From assembly GCA_017550335.1 (NCBI GenBank), contig JAFZPM010000047.1, positions 148,832-212,831 of the forward strand: 64,000 nucleotides of DNA, given 5' to 3'. Source of the DNA: Paludibacteraceae bacterium. Lineage in GTDB: Bacteria > Bacteroidota > Bacteroidia > Bacteroidales > Paludibacteraceae. The notes beneath the pieces were generated by a model. The model ran no database searches. It had not been told where the DNA came from and saw only the letters and a program-made list of their open reading frames with translations. The position numbers and the translations under genes were made by a program. This document shows, piece by piece, positions 39,801-46,882 of the stretch (the stretch's first letter is position 1; each line of letters opens with the position of its first letter).

Positions 39801-40598
39801 TGGAACTACATCGCTTATTTGCCTGCTGGTAGCATGACGTTGAAAGCGGCGTTGGCTGGCTATGAGGCGAAAGAGGGTGATATCATCAAGTCGAATGAGG
39901 GATTCGCCATGTACTATGGCAATGAGTGGATCGGCTCTCTCAACAGCTTGCAACCTAATTGCGGTTATATGTTGAAGAATACGGGCGATGTACAAAAGAC
40001 ATTCAAGTATCCTTCCTCTTCTTCCGCTTTGCGTTCCGCTGTCTCTGTGGCCTCTTCCGCTTACGAGTCTAACATGAGCATTATTGCTTCCGCTCCTGAA
40101 AAGAGGGAGGGCGATGTCCTTCGTGCGCTTGTGGGAACTGCGGAGAACAAGATCGTGGAAGTCTCTTTGTCGGATGACCGTGCGCTTCAGTTCATCAATG
40201 TTTCGGCGAAGTCGGGCGACAAGGTTCGTTTCACGATGGAACGTGACGGAGTCGTTTACGAGGCGAACAACGCTCTGTCCTTCACGGGTGACGCGGTATA
40301 TGGCACGCCTGACAATCCATTCGTGTTGAACTTCAACGTGGGTGGTGTGGAGACGTTGACCGTTTATCCAAATCCTGTGGTCGACGAGTTGAACGTTGCC
40401 GGCAAGCTGGATGGCGAAGGCGATGTGACGCTCGAACTCTTCGATGTGGTGGGTGCGATCCTCTATGAGAAGCAGGTTTCCGCATCGGATAATGTCCTGG
40501 ACGAAAGCGTCAACGTGACTGGCTTGGTCCCTGGCTCATATATGCTGAAGGTTACCCAAGGCGATGAGTCTAAAGTTTTTAAAGTTGTAAAGAAGTAA
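30816..40598 (+). CDS. Giant (3260 aa) LamG-repeat surface protein with T9SS type A sorting domain
   Basis: A secretion signal is preceded by a long Arg-rich n-region (MPKKRRQRRWLLTLFVLFCS; an alternative ATG at 30855 would shorten it). Next come Fn3-like segments to about residue 630, a LamG/ConA-like domain (about 655-810), a carboxypeptidase-regulatory-like domain (about 937-1012), and a long region (about 1020-2120) with no family I recognise. An SbsA-like Ig segment and two more LamG domains (about 2167-2322 and 2372-2555) follow, then a BACON-like Ig domain (2686-2776) and a domain shared with the next gene's product (about 2779-2892). The type A sorting domain is at 3182-3260 (LTVYPNPVVDELNV ... 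GLVPGSYMLKVTQGDE). It is predicted to be displayed on the cell surface via T9SS. The first third is AT-richer than the rest. Ligand and role unknown. Confidence 0.88.
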   Translation: MVNHYLRRHGTDSMPKKRRQRRWLLTLFVLFCSMSPWQGVQAYTDWNYKWNSFKWNVEKGCIEYSVRYFQTWGGGNADGYCGFAADENPAGAEIVQYVYTNHNYSYPYSGNLYNLNWDDGNAHTTRFRIQCQNHDGSLNFLTGVDQYTPRKSNDDEYEAWVEWNQPVQQRDLNHYFSIQMKGVWWKEGAAGDDRIDERWRDGLYLEVTPAKYKEVTPKYSYTTQNGSNRPIVQMNWERDMSGNAAKYGDIYLYEGGSKTSWDGEKYISNPSGKKGVLYVNATADFLKTSHTFNVHQEYTPTKNSSVKYEANSPNFVVEAYPQVSSFNVSADTIKKIMNITWQIPTAPDKDCNMSPFVLYIKKTSKDSVSEKELDIDYVPGKLSYEYSFDLADGEVAEYNFSIERKATRGMIGWTNFKKEYTIKVSTDHWYPKNIVANLVTTDGNPYVRITWQGEGSVWLDNSSFVIERINETTSRKEEFEVDHTETEFVDRLIQACNTYSYTIKVIPGGNYSKQSTIIRETFKDVRVGSISGFSVSKGYYSDKVNLKWEATINVDEVIVQRREYGKNNEKFQTVETVTANEGSELSFDDKSCLPGILYEYRIYGKKNCDGEDFSTKDTLYDLGFRTPTGDFYGHVTFENGQGVDSVYVRLQADDAVPTYALGFDGMGKAVIPGHNVLKNNSGATLQAWVNLTDSMIDSAVIIRKADLFELGLDNKFLYFKVGDKTLVSKEKLSVNDYTHISAVYDVYDDKIYMYVNGKLSDTLAGDSLSLSNSDGDIIVGDGFVGDIDEVRLWSLALSSSEIMRDYTRYLVGNETGLDAYYTFEFMMGSQKEGDQTTNGQIFDCSYEGTSSYHGNTGTLYGVKKTRSLLNTNQLSYCGISDSSGVYNIRAVPYYGNGTAYTLMPVKGSHQFSPRQEIRFIAEGAQHHTVNFTDKSSFLVDGLVLYSGGNYPVEGVSFTIDGSPAINKRGDLIMTNAEGKFSINVPVGIHEVKAVKNGHTFDLDGRICNSDGTDRNYQDIVSNLRLYDNTKVKYVGRVCGGTIQESYPVGHSLSKNNLANGITVKLTHTRPVYAMQDSVTVVEKHYVANHDTTKKLASHVNEVEYKKDGVLIHVNDTTGEFVAYVAPEMYKVEVSANGHIDINGSGSMLDLSSVVNVKDSTVYTYRDSIGGESIMFSDTVRFNKSQIFVKRYKPTLIVAQCDRDGQTSPYFGEKKIESTNVLGDKVELAIYDTETGSYYFGSPVYKKGITYYMLGYVNEEYIHTNTGEVDAVPVKNGKFDFTVNFSAGEKSIHAEADTSGKVIVGFMVGEPELTTATSTISAKVICGDDDNPTSIAWICPFAIGESNKVYVKGDHVKGTNFVTAGPDKLLTVLRDPPGSNSYSFLEKGVSFTESSTATGTFHNEGFEGANITSGTSLKIFQGTAGGGALVATENTSDFTTTLKVGVAHEETLEGSDQFKNSFTLTNRYQTSDDPLYVGADGDVYIGYSTNMFFGESEDVTLIKKATYNAAPEKYEVVYTDTTGKDYLMVKSSSISVTQSFNTLFAYPQIYIEQTLIPNLESLINKFLIVDGFKDVESYKRLAEETHQSYYLSYLPADHPDFGKANTDMTIADQTLGNPKDVFDGPSYMVISPKDDDDKTPVSSTARDTINILNQWIMAWKDRLAQNEMEKAYYTDKYEDGNKISNFSFHAGSPIEYTEEYSTGRSHSNSFNVSLGIHAERETDVEVGAQGERYGSTFTFEETATTAMGGSFETEVERNHSKGFVLSEDGDDDYISVDVYHERGWSSDWEKYEVGQDIDIDVDTSVVKEKDYYSSFVFITRGGATSCPYEKAYVTKYHQPGTVVGASTMQLEVPSIGLENDFVENVPSGEEAFFTLYLRNNSETSEDQWFDLRLIDASNPDGAIPSIDGNSMSGFALDYLVPAGETLVKTMSVTKGKTLNYDNLQLVLASKCQADPTSFLDVIADTVSFSVHFIPSCTDVAIVKPYNNWTYNTNCPVDTIDGLVKHYMPITISDFDVNYTDFEHIELQYKPSSSSDNDWITLAYYYKEDSLAQKAVANGFNAFLISSEDAGNIYYKFYMDENPDQYYDLRAVSYCNINNELYDNPSEVVSGIKDMYNPRLFGSPRPANGVLTIDDDIRIDFNETIADGKLTVNNFEITGVRNGVASDHSVAIALDGENDYLVTDVSRNFANKDLTFECWVNFDSLQNATFFSHGDAANSISMGMNKEGKIVVKVGGKEIVSENAPAWEKSSWNHVALVYDNENRTATAYVNYTAAINAAAVGAYDGAGTVEVGRNVATQSGNFNGKVDQFRIWNAVRSSATIQANSTSQLSGNDLNLIAYYEMEEAKGSATEDKARGANLIMKGGTWALPEGRSAEFDGASYVAMNSSAAVITSDMDFTLEFWFNAKPGATNQTLISNGTGLASNAEDASKLLRIGFDQPNVLTFCHNGYVTPVDGNFADNNWHNFTLAVNRSSGVARIYMDGELNTYFSADKIGGVASDKLFAAARVYYALNDSTSEKVRKADQKFTGMIDEVRLWNLYRQQSQVENFYNQKSNGDEMGLLLYYPFEHYVEWQGTPEMQFTLEDKGNDAVDGDGKKIAFANASGNVSASVNIPPVKNKGAVSKLLYDWVVNNDALIINLTEQDYRIEKTIVNFTVKEVQDMNGNLILSPITWSAYIDRNQLKWMDDAVTVNKKQNEPYKFEMPIVNKGGSVINYSMKNMPSWLSASPESGAINPLEKQTIEFEIDPSLAVGTYDEVVYLTNSNNVTEPLALNVTVEGDTPEWSVDPSKYEFSMAVFAQIKLDNQFSNDEKDMLAAFYNGECVGVANMSYDKTMDMWYAMMTVYSNSNSHDLVYRAWDASKGVMMAAVSSPVVPFKADTVYGKPTAPVVFYNGTTKYQNIPLSKGWNWVSFNLENKAGMSDLTAYLNGGRWGSNSIVKDLSGHSANYSVDSRKWSNDSLVLNNTSMFKIYSDENQVLSVSGKDINLDSMLIPVKAGSWNYIAYLPAGSMTLKAALAGYEAKEGDIIKSNEGFAMYYGNEWIGSLNSLQPNCGYMLKNTGDVQKTFKYPSSSSALRSAVSVASSAYESNMSIIASAPEKREGDVLRALVGTAENKIVEVSLSDDRALQFINVSAKSGDKVRFTMERDGVVYEANNALSFTGDAVYGTPDNPFVLNFNVGGVETLTVYPNPVVDELNVAGKLDGEGDVTLELFDVVGAILYEKQVSASDNVLDESVNVTGLVPGSYMLKVTQGDESKVFKVVKK

Positions 40599-40614
40599 TT
40601 TGGGAGAGATTGTT

Positions 40615-41253
40615 ATGAAGAATTGGTTTTATATTGCATTATCCATCTCCCTCTTGTCCGGATCTTTTCAGAGTTGCAAGGACGATGACGAGATCGAGTC
40701 GCTTGAAGAGCAGTTGAAAGCGAAGAATGTGCTTATCAGGCAATTGGAGGAGGAGAAAAATAGCTTGAACGATACGAACAAGCAATTGGAAGAGACCAAC
40801 AAGAAACTGGACGAACTGATCAAGAAGCTCCAAGATGGAGATTCGGGGGAATCGGAGGATCCGTGGGAATCTCAGGACACCACTTCGGTGATCGTTCCTA
40901 CGGGTAACACATACGAGAACCCGGGTTGGAAGTCTGTGGCTATTTCTGGCGACTACGCTTACACCATGACGGTGGTGTTCGAACTTCCTGCCGAGCTGAA
41001 ATCGAAGGCCTCCAGCGATGACCTCATGGCGGCGTTTGTCGGAAGCGAGTGCAGGTGCGTTAAGAAAGCCATCGACGGCAAGTTCCTTCTGACCGTCATC
41101 GGAACGGGGGCGGAGACGACGAATGTGACTTTCCGCTACTGGAACGCGGCGGATCACTGTCTGTACGAGTCTCTGGTATCGGTTCCGTTCTCTTCCGACC
41201 AGATCTTCGGTGTGGTGGATAGTCCGAAGAAGTTCGTCTGCAAGCAGTTGTGA
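40615..41253 (+). CDS. Probable surface lipoprotein with coiled coil and a domain shared with the giant protein
   Basis: 212 residues from the ATG at 40615; an upstream TTG at 40600 is less likely. The lipobox-like GSFQSC puts the lipidated Cys at residue 21, followed by KDDDE, which resembles the lipoprotein export signal (K followed by acidic residues) that sends lipoproteins to the cell surface in Bacteroidota. Residues about 27-75 form a coiled coil, then comes an acidic Ser/Gly linker. The C-terminal ~100 residues (YTMTVVFELPAELKSKASSD, DLMAAFVGSECRCVKKAIDG) are clearly homologous to residues 2779-2892 of the giant protein (KDMLAAFYNGECVGVANMSY). It lies 16 bp after the giant gene, with one terminator for both. 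Confidence 0.85.
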   Translation: MKNWFYIALSISLLSGSFQSCKDDDEIESLEEQLKAKNVLIRQLEEEKNSLNDTNKQLEETNKKLDELIKKLQDGDSGESEDPWESQDTTSVIVPTGNTYENPGWKSVAISGDYAYTMTVVFELPAELKSKASSDDLMAAFVGSECRCVKKAIDGKFLLTVIGTGAETTNVTFRYWNAADHCLYESLVSVPFSSDQIFGVVDSPKKFVCKQL

Positions 41254-41312
41254 TGAACAAATCTCCGGAAAGGTTGTCCGCTACGGATAATTGACCGGAA
41301 CTCTACATTAGG

Positions 41313-41360
41313 GCGTGGCTCAATGAAGTCTTTTGACGGATTTGAGCCACGCTTTTTTTT
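41313..41360 (+). terminator. Terminator after the giant/lipoprotein operon
   Basis: An 11-bp stem GCGTGGCTCAA (41313-41323) / TTGAGCCACGC (41342-41352), then eight T. It lies 60 bp after the lipoprotein stop. Confidence 0.93.
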
Positions 41361-41501
41361 CGGACGGGTAGGGAAGTGTGACTGGTTTCGGGGAATAAAT
41401 AACAAACTGTAAGGAATGTGTTGGAAACAGTAAATAATATCAATACGCATGTAAATTTTTAAACTTTTCGTCCATATATCACGGGTCTCAAAAAAAATAC
41501 A

Positions 41502-41509
41502 TATCTTTG
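41502..41509 (+). promoter_or_regulatory. -7 element upstream of oadGAB
   Basis: TATCTTTG matches the consensus 38 bp before the oadG ATG. No good -33 box is visible at the right spacing. Confidence 0.45.
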
Positions 41510-41547
41510 GGGGATATTTATTGCTAATTTTAAATGGTAAGGATACG

Positions 41548-41808
41548 ATGGATAATTTTTTCATGGCCCTGCAATTAATGGGCATTGGGTTGGCGACGGT
41601 ATTCTCCGTTTTATTACTCATTATTTTCTTAGGAAACGTGTTAATCAAGTTGATTAACAAGTATGCGCCGGAAGAAGAGGCGCCTAAATCGAATGCTTTT
41701 TCAGCAGCACCTAATCCAGTGGATGCCAACGTGGCACAAGCCATCAGCATGGCGATCAGTAAGATTACGAATGGGAAATCAAAGGCTGACAAAATCGAAA
41801 GAATTTAA
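41548..41808 (+). CDS. oadG: Oxaloacetate decarboxylase gamma-chain (OadG) family protein
   Basis: 86 residues from the ATG at 41548; the frame is open to 41521, but MDNFFMALQLM is the typical start. One membrane helix (LMGIGLATVFSVLLLIIFLGNVLI) is followed by a short Pro/Ala-rich linker and a charged C-terminus. In the family it assembles the sodium-pumping decarboxylase complex and binds metal. It begins an operon with oadA and oadB. Confidence 0.88.
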   Translation: MDNFFMALQLMGIGLATVFSVLLLIIFLGNVLIKLINKYAPEEEAPKSNAFSAAPNPVDANVAQAISMAISKITNGKSKADKIERI

Positions 41809-41829
41809 GAGAAAAACAATCTAATAAAA

Positions 41830-43668
41830 ATGGCTAAAGAAGTAAAATTCAGTCTCGTATTCAGAGACATGTGGCAAGCCGCAGGCAAATATGTGCCGCG
41901 CGTCGACCAATTGATGAAAGTTGCGCCCGTAATCGTGAAGATGGGCTGCTTCGACAGAGTAGAAACAAATGGTGGTGGATTTGAGCAGGTGAACCTCCTT
42001 TACGGAGAGAATCCGAATAAGGCAGTCCGCCAATGGACCAAGCCTTTCCATGAGGCTGGTATTCAGACACACATGTTGGACCGCGCGTTGAATGGCCTTC
42101 GTATGAGTCCGGTTCCTGCGGATGTCCGCAAACTCTTCTACGTGGTTAAGAAGAAACAGGGTACTGATATCACCCGTACGTTCTGTGGTTTGAACGATAC
42201 CCGTAACATCATCCCTTCCATCAAATACGCACACGATGGTGGCATGATTTCCCAATGTTGCCTTTGCATCACCTATTCTCCTATCCATACGGTGGAGTAT
42301 TACACGAAGATGGCCAAGGAGTTGATCGATGCCGGATGTGACGAGATCTGTTTGAAGGATATGGCTGGTATTGGCCGTCCTGCTTTCTTGGGCGAGTTGA
42401 CCAAAAACATAAAAGCGATCAAGGATATTACCATCCAATACCATAGCCACGCTGGTCCTGGCTTCAACATGGCTTCCATCTTGGAGGTCTGCAAGGCTGG
42501 TTGCGACTATGTGGACGTTGGTATGGAGCCTCTCTCTTGGGGTACTGGTCATGCTGACGTGATCGCAGTACAGGCTATGTTGAAGGACGCTGGCTTCAAG
42601 GTGAAGGAGATCAACATGGAGGCTTACATGGAGGCCCGCACCTTGATTAAAGAGATGATGGATGATTTCTTGGGCTACTATATTCCTCCTCGTAACCGTA
42701 TGATGAACTCCTTGTTGATCGGTCCTGGATTGCCTGGCGGTATGATGGGTTCCTTGATGACAGACTTGGAGACGAACCTCGAGTCCATCAACAAGTGGAA
42801 GGAGAAGAACGGCAAGCCTAAGATGAGCCAAGACGAGCTGTTGATCAAACTGTTCGACGAGGTGAAATATGTATGGCCTATGATGGGTTACCCTTGCTTG
42901 GTGACTCCATTCTCACAATATGTGAAGAACATGGCGTTGATGAACGTTATGCAGATGGAGAAGGGCAAGGAGCGTTGGTCTATGATCGCCGACGATATTT
43001 GGGATATGATGTTGGGTAAGTCCGGTAACTTGCCTGGCCCGTTGTCACCTGAGTTGGTGGCTAAGGCGAAGGAGCAAGGCCGTGAGTTCCATACAGAGGA
43101 TCCTCAAAGCAACTATCCTGACGCTTTGGACACCTTCCGTGAGGAGATGAAGAAAGAGGGTTGGGACTTCGGCGAGGACGACGAGGAGTTGTTCGAGTTG
43201 GCTATGCACCCACAACAGTACAGGGCTTACAAGTCTGGTAAGGCTAAGGCTGACTTCTTGGCTGACTTAGAGGAGCGTAAGGCGAAGAGATCCGCTTGCA
43301 AGGGCGGTGTCGAGTTGCCTCAAACCGTAACTGTTGAGGTGAATGGTGTTAAGTACAACGTCACGATCGGTGCGAATGATGGTTCAGCCGCTCCTGCGGC
43401 AGCGACGGGTGCGGCAGTGGCTGCAGCTCCTGGTGAAGGAACCGAACTGACCTCTCCATTGGAGGGTAAGTTCTACTTGGTGAAGAACTCGGGTGACACA
43501 CCAGTTAAGGTGGGTGATGCCGTGAAGAAGGGCCAAGTGGTTTGTTACGTGGAGGCGATGAAGACGTTCAACGCTATCGCGGCTGAGTGTGACGGCGTCA
43601 TCACGCAGATTTGCTTGACGAGTGGTTCTTCTGTTTCAGAAGATGATGTTTTGATGAGAATTAAATAA
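41830..43668 (+). CDS. oadA: Biotin-dependent oxaloacetate/pyruvate decarboxylase alpha subunit
   Basis: 612 residues. The carboxyltransferase TIM barrel is at about 1-300 (FRDMWQAAGKYVPRVDQ, GCDEICLKDMAGIGRP, QYHSHAGPGFNMAS), followed by the PYC_OADA C-terminal domain. An Ala-rich linker leads to the biotinyl domain ending with CYVEAMKTFNAI, where the Lys of EAMK is biotinylated. It transfers the carboxyl group of a beta-keto acid to biotin for the membrane subunit OadB. In Bacteroidota such sets link fermentation to a sodium gradient; methylmalonyl-CoA decarboxylase cannot be excluded, but the alpha subunit is the oxaloacetate type. Confidence 0.92.
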   Translation: MAKEVKFSLVFRDMWQAAGKYVPRVDQLMKVAPVIVKMGCFDRVETNGGGFEQVNLLYGENPNKAVRQWTKPFHEAGIQTHMLDRALNGLRMSPVPADVRKLFYVVKKKQGTDITRTFCGLNDTRNIIPSIKYAHDGGMISQCCLCITYSPIHTVEYYTKMAKELIDAGCDEICLKDMAGIGRPAFLGELTKNIKAIKDITIQYHSHAGPGFNMASILEVCKAGCDYVDVGMEPLSWGTGHADVIAVQAMLKDAGFKVKEINMEAYMEARTLIKEMMDDFLGYYIPPRNRMMNSLLIGPGLPGGMMGSLMTDLETNLESINKWKEKNGKPKMSQDELLIKLFDEVKYVWPMMGYPCLVTPFSQYVKNMALMNVMQMEKGKERWSMIADDIWDMMLGKSGNLPGPLSPELVAKAKEQGREFHTEDPQSNYPDALDTFREEMKKEGWDFGEDDEELFELAMHPQQYRAYKSGKAKADFLADLEERKAKRSACKGGVELPQTVTVEVNGVKYNVTIGANDGSAAPAAATGAAVAAAPGEGTELTSPLEGKFYLVKNSGDTPVKVGDAVKKGQVVCYVEAMKTFNAIAAECDGVITQICLTSGSSVSEDDVLMRIK

Positions 43669-43676
43669 CAGGAATC

Positions 43677-45077
43677 ATGGTAGAAATATTAGAAAAAATA
43701 TATGGCATGACGGCGCTTGGCAACTTTGTTGACAATCCCTCATACCTCGTAATGATTCTTTTGGCCTTCTTCTTGCTCTATTTGGGTATCAAGAAGGAGT
43801 ACGAACCATTGTTGCTCGTTCCAATCGCTTTCGGTGTGCTGATCGCCAACTTCCCTGGAGGTGGCATGGGTGTACTGGCGGTGAATAGTGTAGGTGAGAT
43901 TTTCCGCATCTCGAATGAATTCCTGAACAATGGATTGGATAGCGGTTTCCAGGTACTCTCTTTCGCGGAGGGTACTGAAGAGATGAAGGAAGGCTTCGTC
44001 CAACTTGGAAAACTGTGGTATAATCCAGTTTTGGAAGGCAATGCGATACTTCAGGACGCTAATTTAGTGAAACATATTGAGGTGTATGATATCTGGCAAA
44101 TGCCTTTGCATGACATTGCGCATGAGTTCGGTATCATGAACTACATCTATTACGCATTGATCAAGTCAGGTCTTTTGCCTCCGATCATCTTCATGGGTGT
44201 AGGTGCGTTAACTGACTTCGGACCGATGTTACGTAACTTGAAGTTGGCTATCTTCGGCGCAGGTGCACAGTTTGGTATCTTCGCAGTATTGATTGTAGCA
44301 AGTCAGTGTGGATTTGATATGAAGGAGGCAGGATCATTGGCCATCATCGGTGGCGCTGATGGTCCGACTGCCATCTTCACAACCTTGAAATTGGCTCCAG
44401 CCATGTTGGGTCCAATCGCTATCGCGGCATATTCATACATGGCATTGGTGCCTGTGATCGTTCCATTGGTAGTGAAATTGACCTGCTCCGAGAAAGAGTT
44501 GAAGATCAACATGAAGGAGCAAGACAAGTTGTACCCTAACAAACAGGAGTTCAAGAACATGCGTGTGTTGAAGATCCTCTTCCCAATCACGGTTACCACG
44601 ATTGTGGCGATCATCGTCCCTGATGCGGTATCGTTGGTGGGTATGTTGATGTTCGGTAACTTGATCAAGGAGATTGGTAACAACACTTCACGTTTGTTCA
44701 ATGCGGCTTCCAATGGTATCATGAATGCGGCTACCATCTTCCTTGGTTTGTCTGTAGGTGCTACCATGACGGTTGACGCCTTCTTGAACCTTAAGACAAT
44801 CGGTATCGTTGCCGGTGGTTTCTGCGCATTCGGTTTCTCCATCTTCGGAGGTATCATGTTGGTGAAGATTATGAACCTCTTCTCCAAGAAGAAGATCAAT
44901 CCGTTGATTGGAGCGACAGGCTTGAGCGCTGTTCCTATGGCCTCTCGTGTGGCTAACGACATCGCCTTGAAGTACGATTCCCGCAACCATGTGTTGAACT
45001 ATTGCATGTCATCCAACGTGGCAGGTGTGATCGGTTCAGCTGTGGCTGCCGGTATCCTGATATCGTTCTTGGGCTAA
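43677..45077 (+). CDS. oadB: Sodium-translocating decarboxylase beta subunit
   Basis: 466 residues, about nine membrane helices. Family motifs are TDFGPMLRNLKLAIFGAGAQFG, GADGPTAIFTTLKLAP and NDIALKYDSRNHVLNYCMSSNVAGVIGS. The subunit decarboxylates carboxybiotin and pumps sodium outward. Last gene of oadGAB, followed by a strong terminator. Confidence 0.95.
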   Translation: MVEILEKIYGMTALGNFVDNPSYLVMILLAFFLLYLGIKKEYEPLLLVPIAFGVLIANFPGGGMGVLAVNSVGEIFRISNEFLNNGLDSGFQVLSFAEGTEEMKEGFVQLGKLWYNPVLEGNAILQDANLVKHIEVYDIWQMPLHDIAHEFGIMNYIYYALIKSGLLPPIIFMGVGALTDFGPMLRNLKLAIFGAGAQFGIFAVLIVASQCGFDMKEAGSLAIIGGADGPTAIFTTLKLAPAMLGPIAIAAYSYMALVPVIVPLVVKLTCSEKELKINMKEQDKLYPNKQEFKNMRVLKILFPITVTTIVAIIVPDAVSLVGMLMFGNLIKEIGNNTSRLFNAASNGIMNAATIFLGLSVGATMTVDAFLNLKTIGIVAGGFCAFGFSIFGGIMLVKIMNLFSKKKINPLIGATGLSAVPMASRVANDIALKYDSRNHVLNYCMSSNVAGVIGSAVAAGILISFLG

Positions 45078-45097
45078 AAACGTTTTTTAGTTATAGT

Positions 45098-45132
45098 AAA
45101 AATCCCCTGGTCTTAGGACTGGGGGATTTTTT
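45098..45132 (+). terminator. Terminator after oadB
   Basis: AAAAATCCCC (45098-45107) pairs with GGGGATTTTT at 45122-45131; GGTC and GACT extend the stem around a TTAG loop, and a T-run follows. Confidence 0.88.
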
Positions 45133-45164
45133 ATGGTTTATCTGACAGAAGAAATAAAGTGTAA

Positions 45165-45797
45165 ATGATTCGGAATCTAATCTTTGACTGGGGCGGCGTC
45201 TTAAGCGTCAGTCAGCATCAGGAAGCTGTGGGTCGTTTTTCCGCTCTGGGCTTACCCCATGCGGAAACATATTTCGTGGAAGGGAAAAACTGGGGAGGCA
45301 TCTTTGGCCGTGTGGAAGATGGCTCTATCTCTGTTGAGGCTTTCCTGAAGGAGGTCTCTTCTTTGTGTAGGCGGGGAATCACCTTTGAACAGATCGCCTA
45401 TGCTTGGTGGGGATTCTTCTCCCATCTTCCCCAAGGAATGTTACGGCAGTTGGAGGCGTGGAAGAGTCAGGGGTATCGTATTTACATGTTGACCAACAAC
45501 AATCCGTTTATGATGAGTTATATCCGAAGTGAAGGATTCGCGCCTGAGGGGAAACCCTTCTATTCCTACTTCGACAAGTTGTTTGTCAGTTGTGAGATAG
45601 GTCTCTCCAAGCCCAACAGAGATATTTACCAGTATGTGCTGGACGATGAGAGTTTAGATCCTGCGGAAACAGTCTTCGTTGACGACAGGAAACAAAACTT
45701 GATCGGCGCCGAGGCGGTCGGTATGCACACGTTCCATGTGGAGGAGAGCGAGCATTGGATAGAACCGTTTAAGGCGTTTTTAAGCGCTTTCGGTTAG
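45165..45797 (+). CDS. HAD-IA family phosphatase (YihX-like)
   Basis: 210 residues. Motif I is FDWGGVL, with Gly in place of the second Asp as in YihX-type enzymes; MLTNNNP is motif II; SKPNRDIYQYVL contains motif III Lys; and TVFVDDRKQNLIGAEAVGM is motif IV. Cap-type I helices lie at about 20-85. It is likely a sugar- or nucleotide-phosphate phosphatase. It follows the oadB terminator by about 30 bp. Confidence 0.87.
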   Translation: MIRNLIFDWGGVLSVSQHQEAVGRFSALGLPHAETYFVEGKNWGGIFGRVEDGSISVEAFLKEVSSLCRRGITFEQIAYAWWGFFSHLPQGMLRQLEAWKSQGYRIYMLTNNNPFMMSYIRSEGFAPEGKPFYSYFDKLFVSCEIGLSKPNRDIYQYVLDDESLDPAETVFVDDRKQNLIGAEAVGMHTFHVEESEHWIEPFKAFLSAFG

Positions 45798-45889
45798 CTG
45801 ACGGATAAGTTTGTGCCTCCGACCCATTCCGTGTTACTGCAAGCCTGAAAAGTGCTATATTCGCGTCATATTAGCATCGCTATCATCGT

Positions 45890-46801
45890 ATGAGACCTAG
45901 ATATTCAATCGAAAAATATTGGTTTGAGTCCTCTTCTCAGTATAAAGGGAAACCGGTGGATATTTTCTACATCTATCCCACCATCAATTCGGAACCGCTC
46001 TCGAACCGGGGCAGTGTGCCTGCCTATACGGATATCAGCAGGGCGGAGGTGAGGATTGCCGCCAAGAAGAACCAAGTGTACAACAAAACCGTCTATGCTG
46101 CGGATGACTTCAATTTCTTCGCACCCTATTATCGTCAGATGACGACGAAGGTGTTCGCCATGAGCAACACGGAGCGGAAGTTCAGGGCGAAACTCTCCGC
46201 AGCGGATGTGAGGCGCGCTTTCCAGTATTACATGCGCACTTTCAACAACGGTCGGCCCTTCATCCTATTGGGCCATAGCCAGGGTTCCCAGATGTTGCTG
46301 GAGTTGCTGAAGCACGGGATGACGGATAAGCAGTATGACCAGATGATCGCCGCCTACCTGATGGGCTATGAAATCACGGAGAAGGACTTGGACAAATTCC
46401 CTCATCGGCTCAAACCCGCCATGGGGGAGACGGATAGAGGGGTGGTGATCTCCTACAATTCGGTCACTTCGATGGAGGGAAAGTCTCCTTTGTTCGCGAA
46501 CACCGTCGTCTGCATCAATCCGTTGAATTGGCGGACGGACGGGGCTTTGGCTTCGGCAGACCTGCACAAGGGCATTGTGCGTTATGACAAGAAGGTGAAG
46601 GCCTACAAAACCACGCCAGGGTACACTAGCGTGCGGATAGAGGATCATCTGCTCGTCTGTGGGGAGGTGGACCCGAAGGTGTGCTACAACGAGAGTCTTA
46701 AGGAACCGTTCCCATGGGGGAATCTGCACTTCGCCGATACATGGTTGTATGCGGAAAACATAAAGGAGAATATGCGGAGGAGAGCAGGCCTGTTAGACTA
46801 G
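45890..46801 (+). CDS. DUF3089 alpha/beta-hydrolase-like protein
   Basis: 303 residues. FILLGHSQGSQMLLELL (about 124-140) has a nucleophile Ser in a GHSQG elbow, and VDIFYIYPTINSEP plus FNFFAPYYRQM are DUF3089 signatures. No signal peptide is visible; the short N-terminus (MRPRYSIEKYWFESSSQYKG) suggests cytoplasm or a truncated leader relative to lipoprotein relatives. A weak -7-like TATATTCG lies at 45856-45863. Substrate unknown. Confidence 0.88.
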   Translation: MRPRYSIEKYWFESSSQYKGKPVDIFYIYPTINSEPLSNRGSVPAYTDISRAEVRIAAKKNQVYNKTVYAADDFNFFAPYYRQMTTKVFAMSNTERKFRAKLSAADVRRAFQYYMRTFNNGRPFILLGHSQGSQMLLELLKHGMTDKQYDQMIAAYLMGYEITEKDLDKFPHRLKPAMGETDRGVVISYNSVTSMEGKSPLFANTVVCINPLNWRTDGALASADLHKGIVRYDKKVKAYKTTPGYTSVRIEDHLLVCGEVDPKVCYNESLKEPFPWGNLHFADTWLYAENIKENMRRRAGLLD

Positions 46802-46827
46802 ATTCGTTTCATCGTTATTGGTTATGA

Positions 46828-46861
46828 AAAAAGCACCCATGATTGCTCACGGGTGCTTTTT
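46828..46861. terminator. Bidirectional terminator between the DUF3089 and CotH genes
   Basis: AAAAAGCACCC (46828-46838) pairs with GGGTGCTTTTT (46851-46861). T-runs follow the stem on both strands, suiting the convergent neighbours. Confidence 0.9.
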
Positions 46862-46882
46862 CTGTTGTTGTCTTATTGCGTT

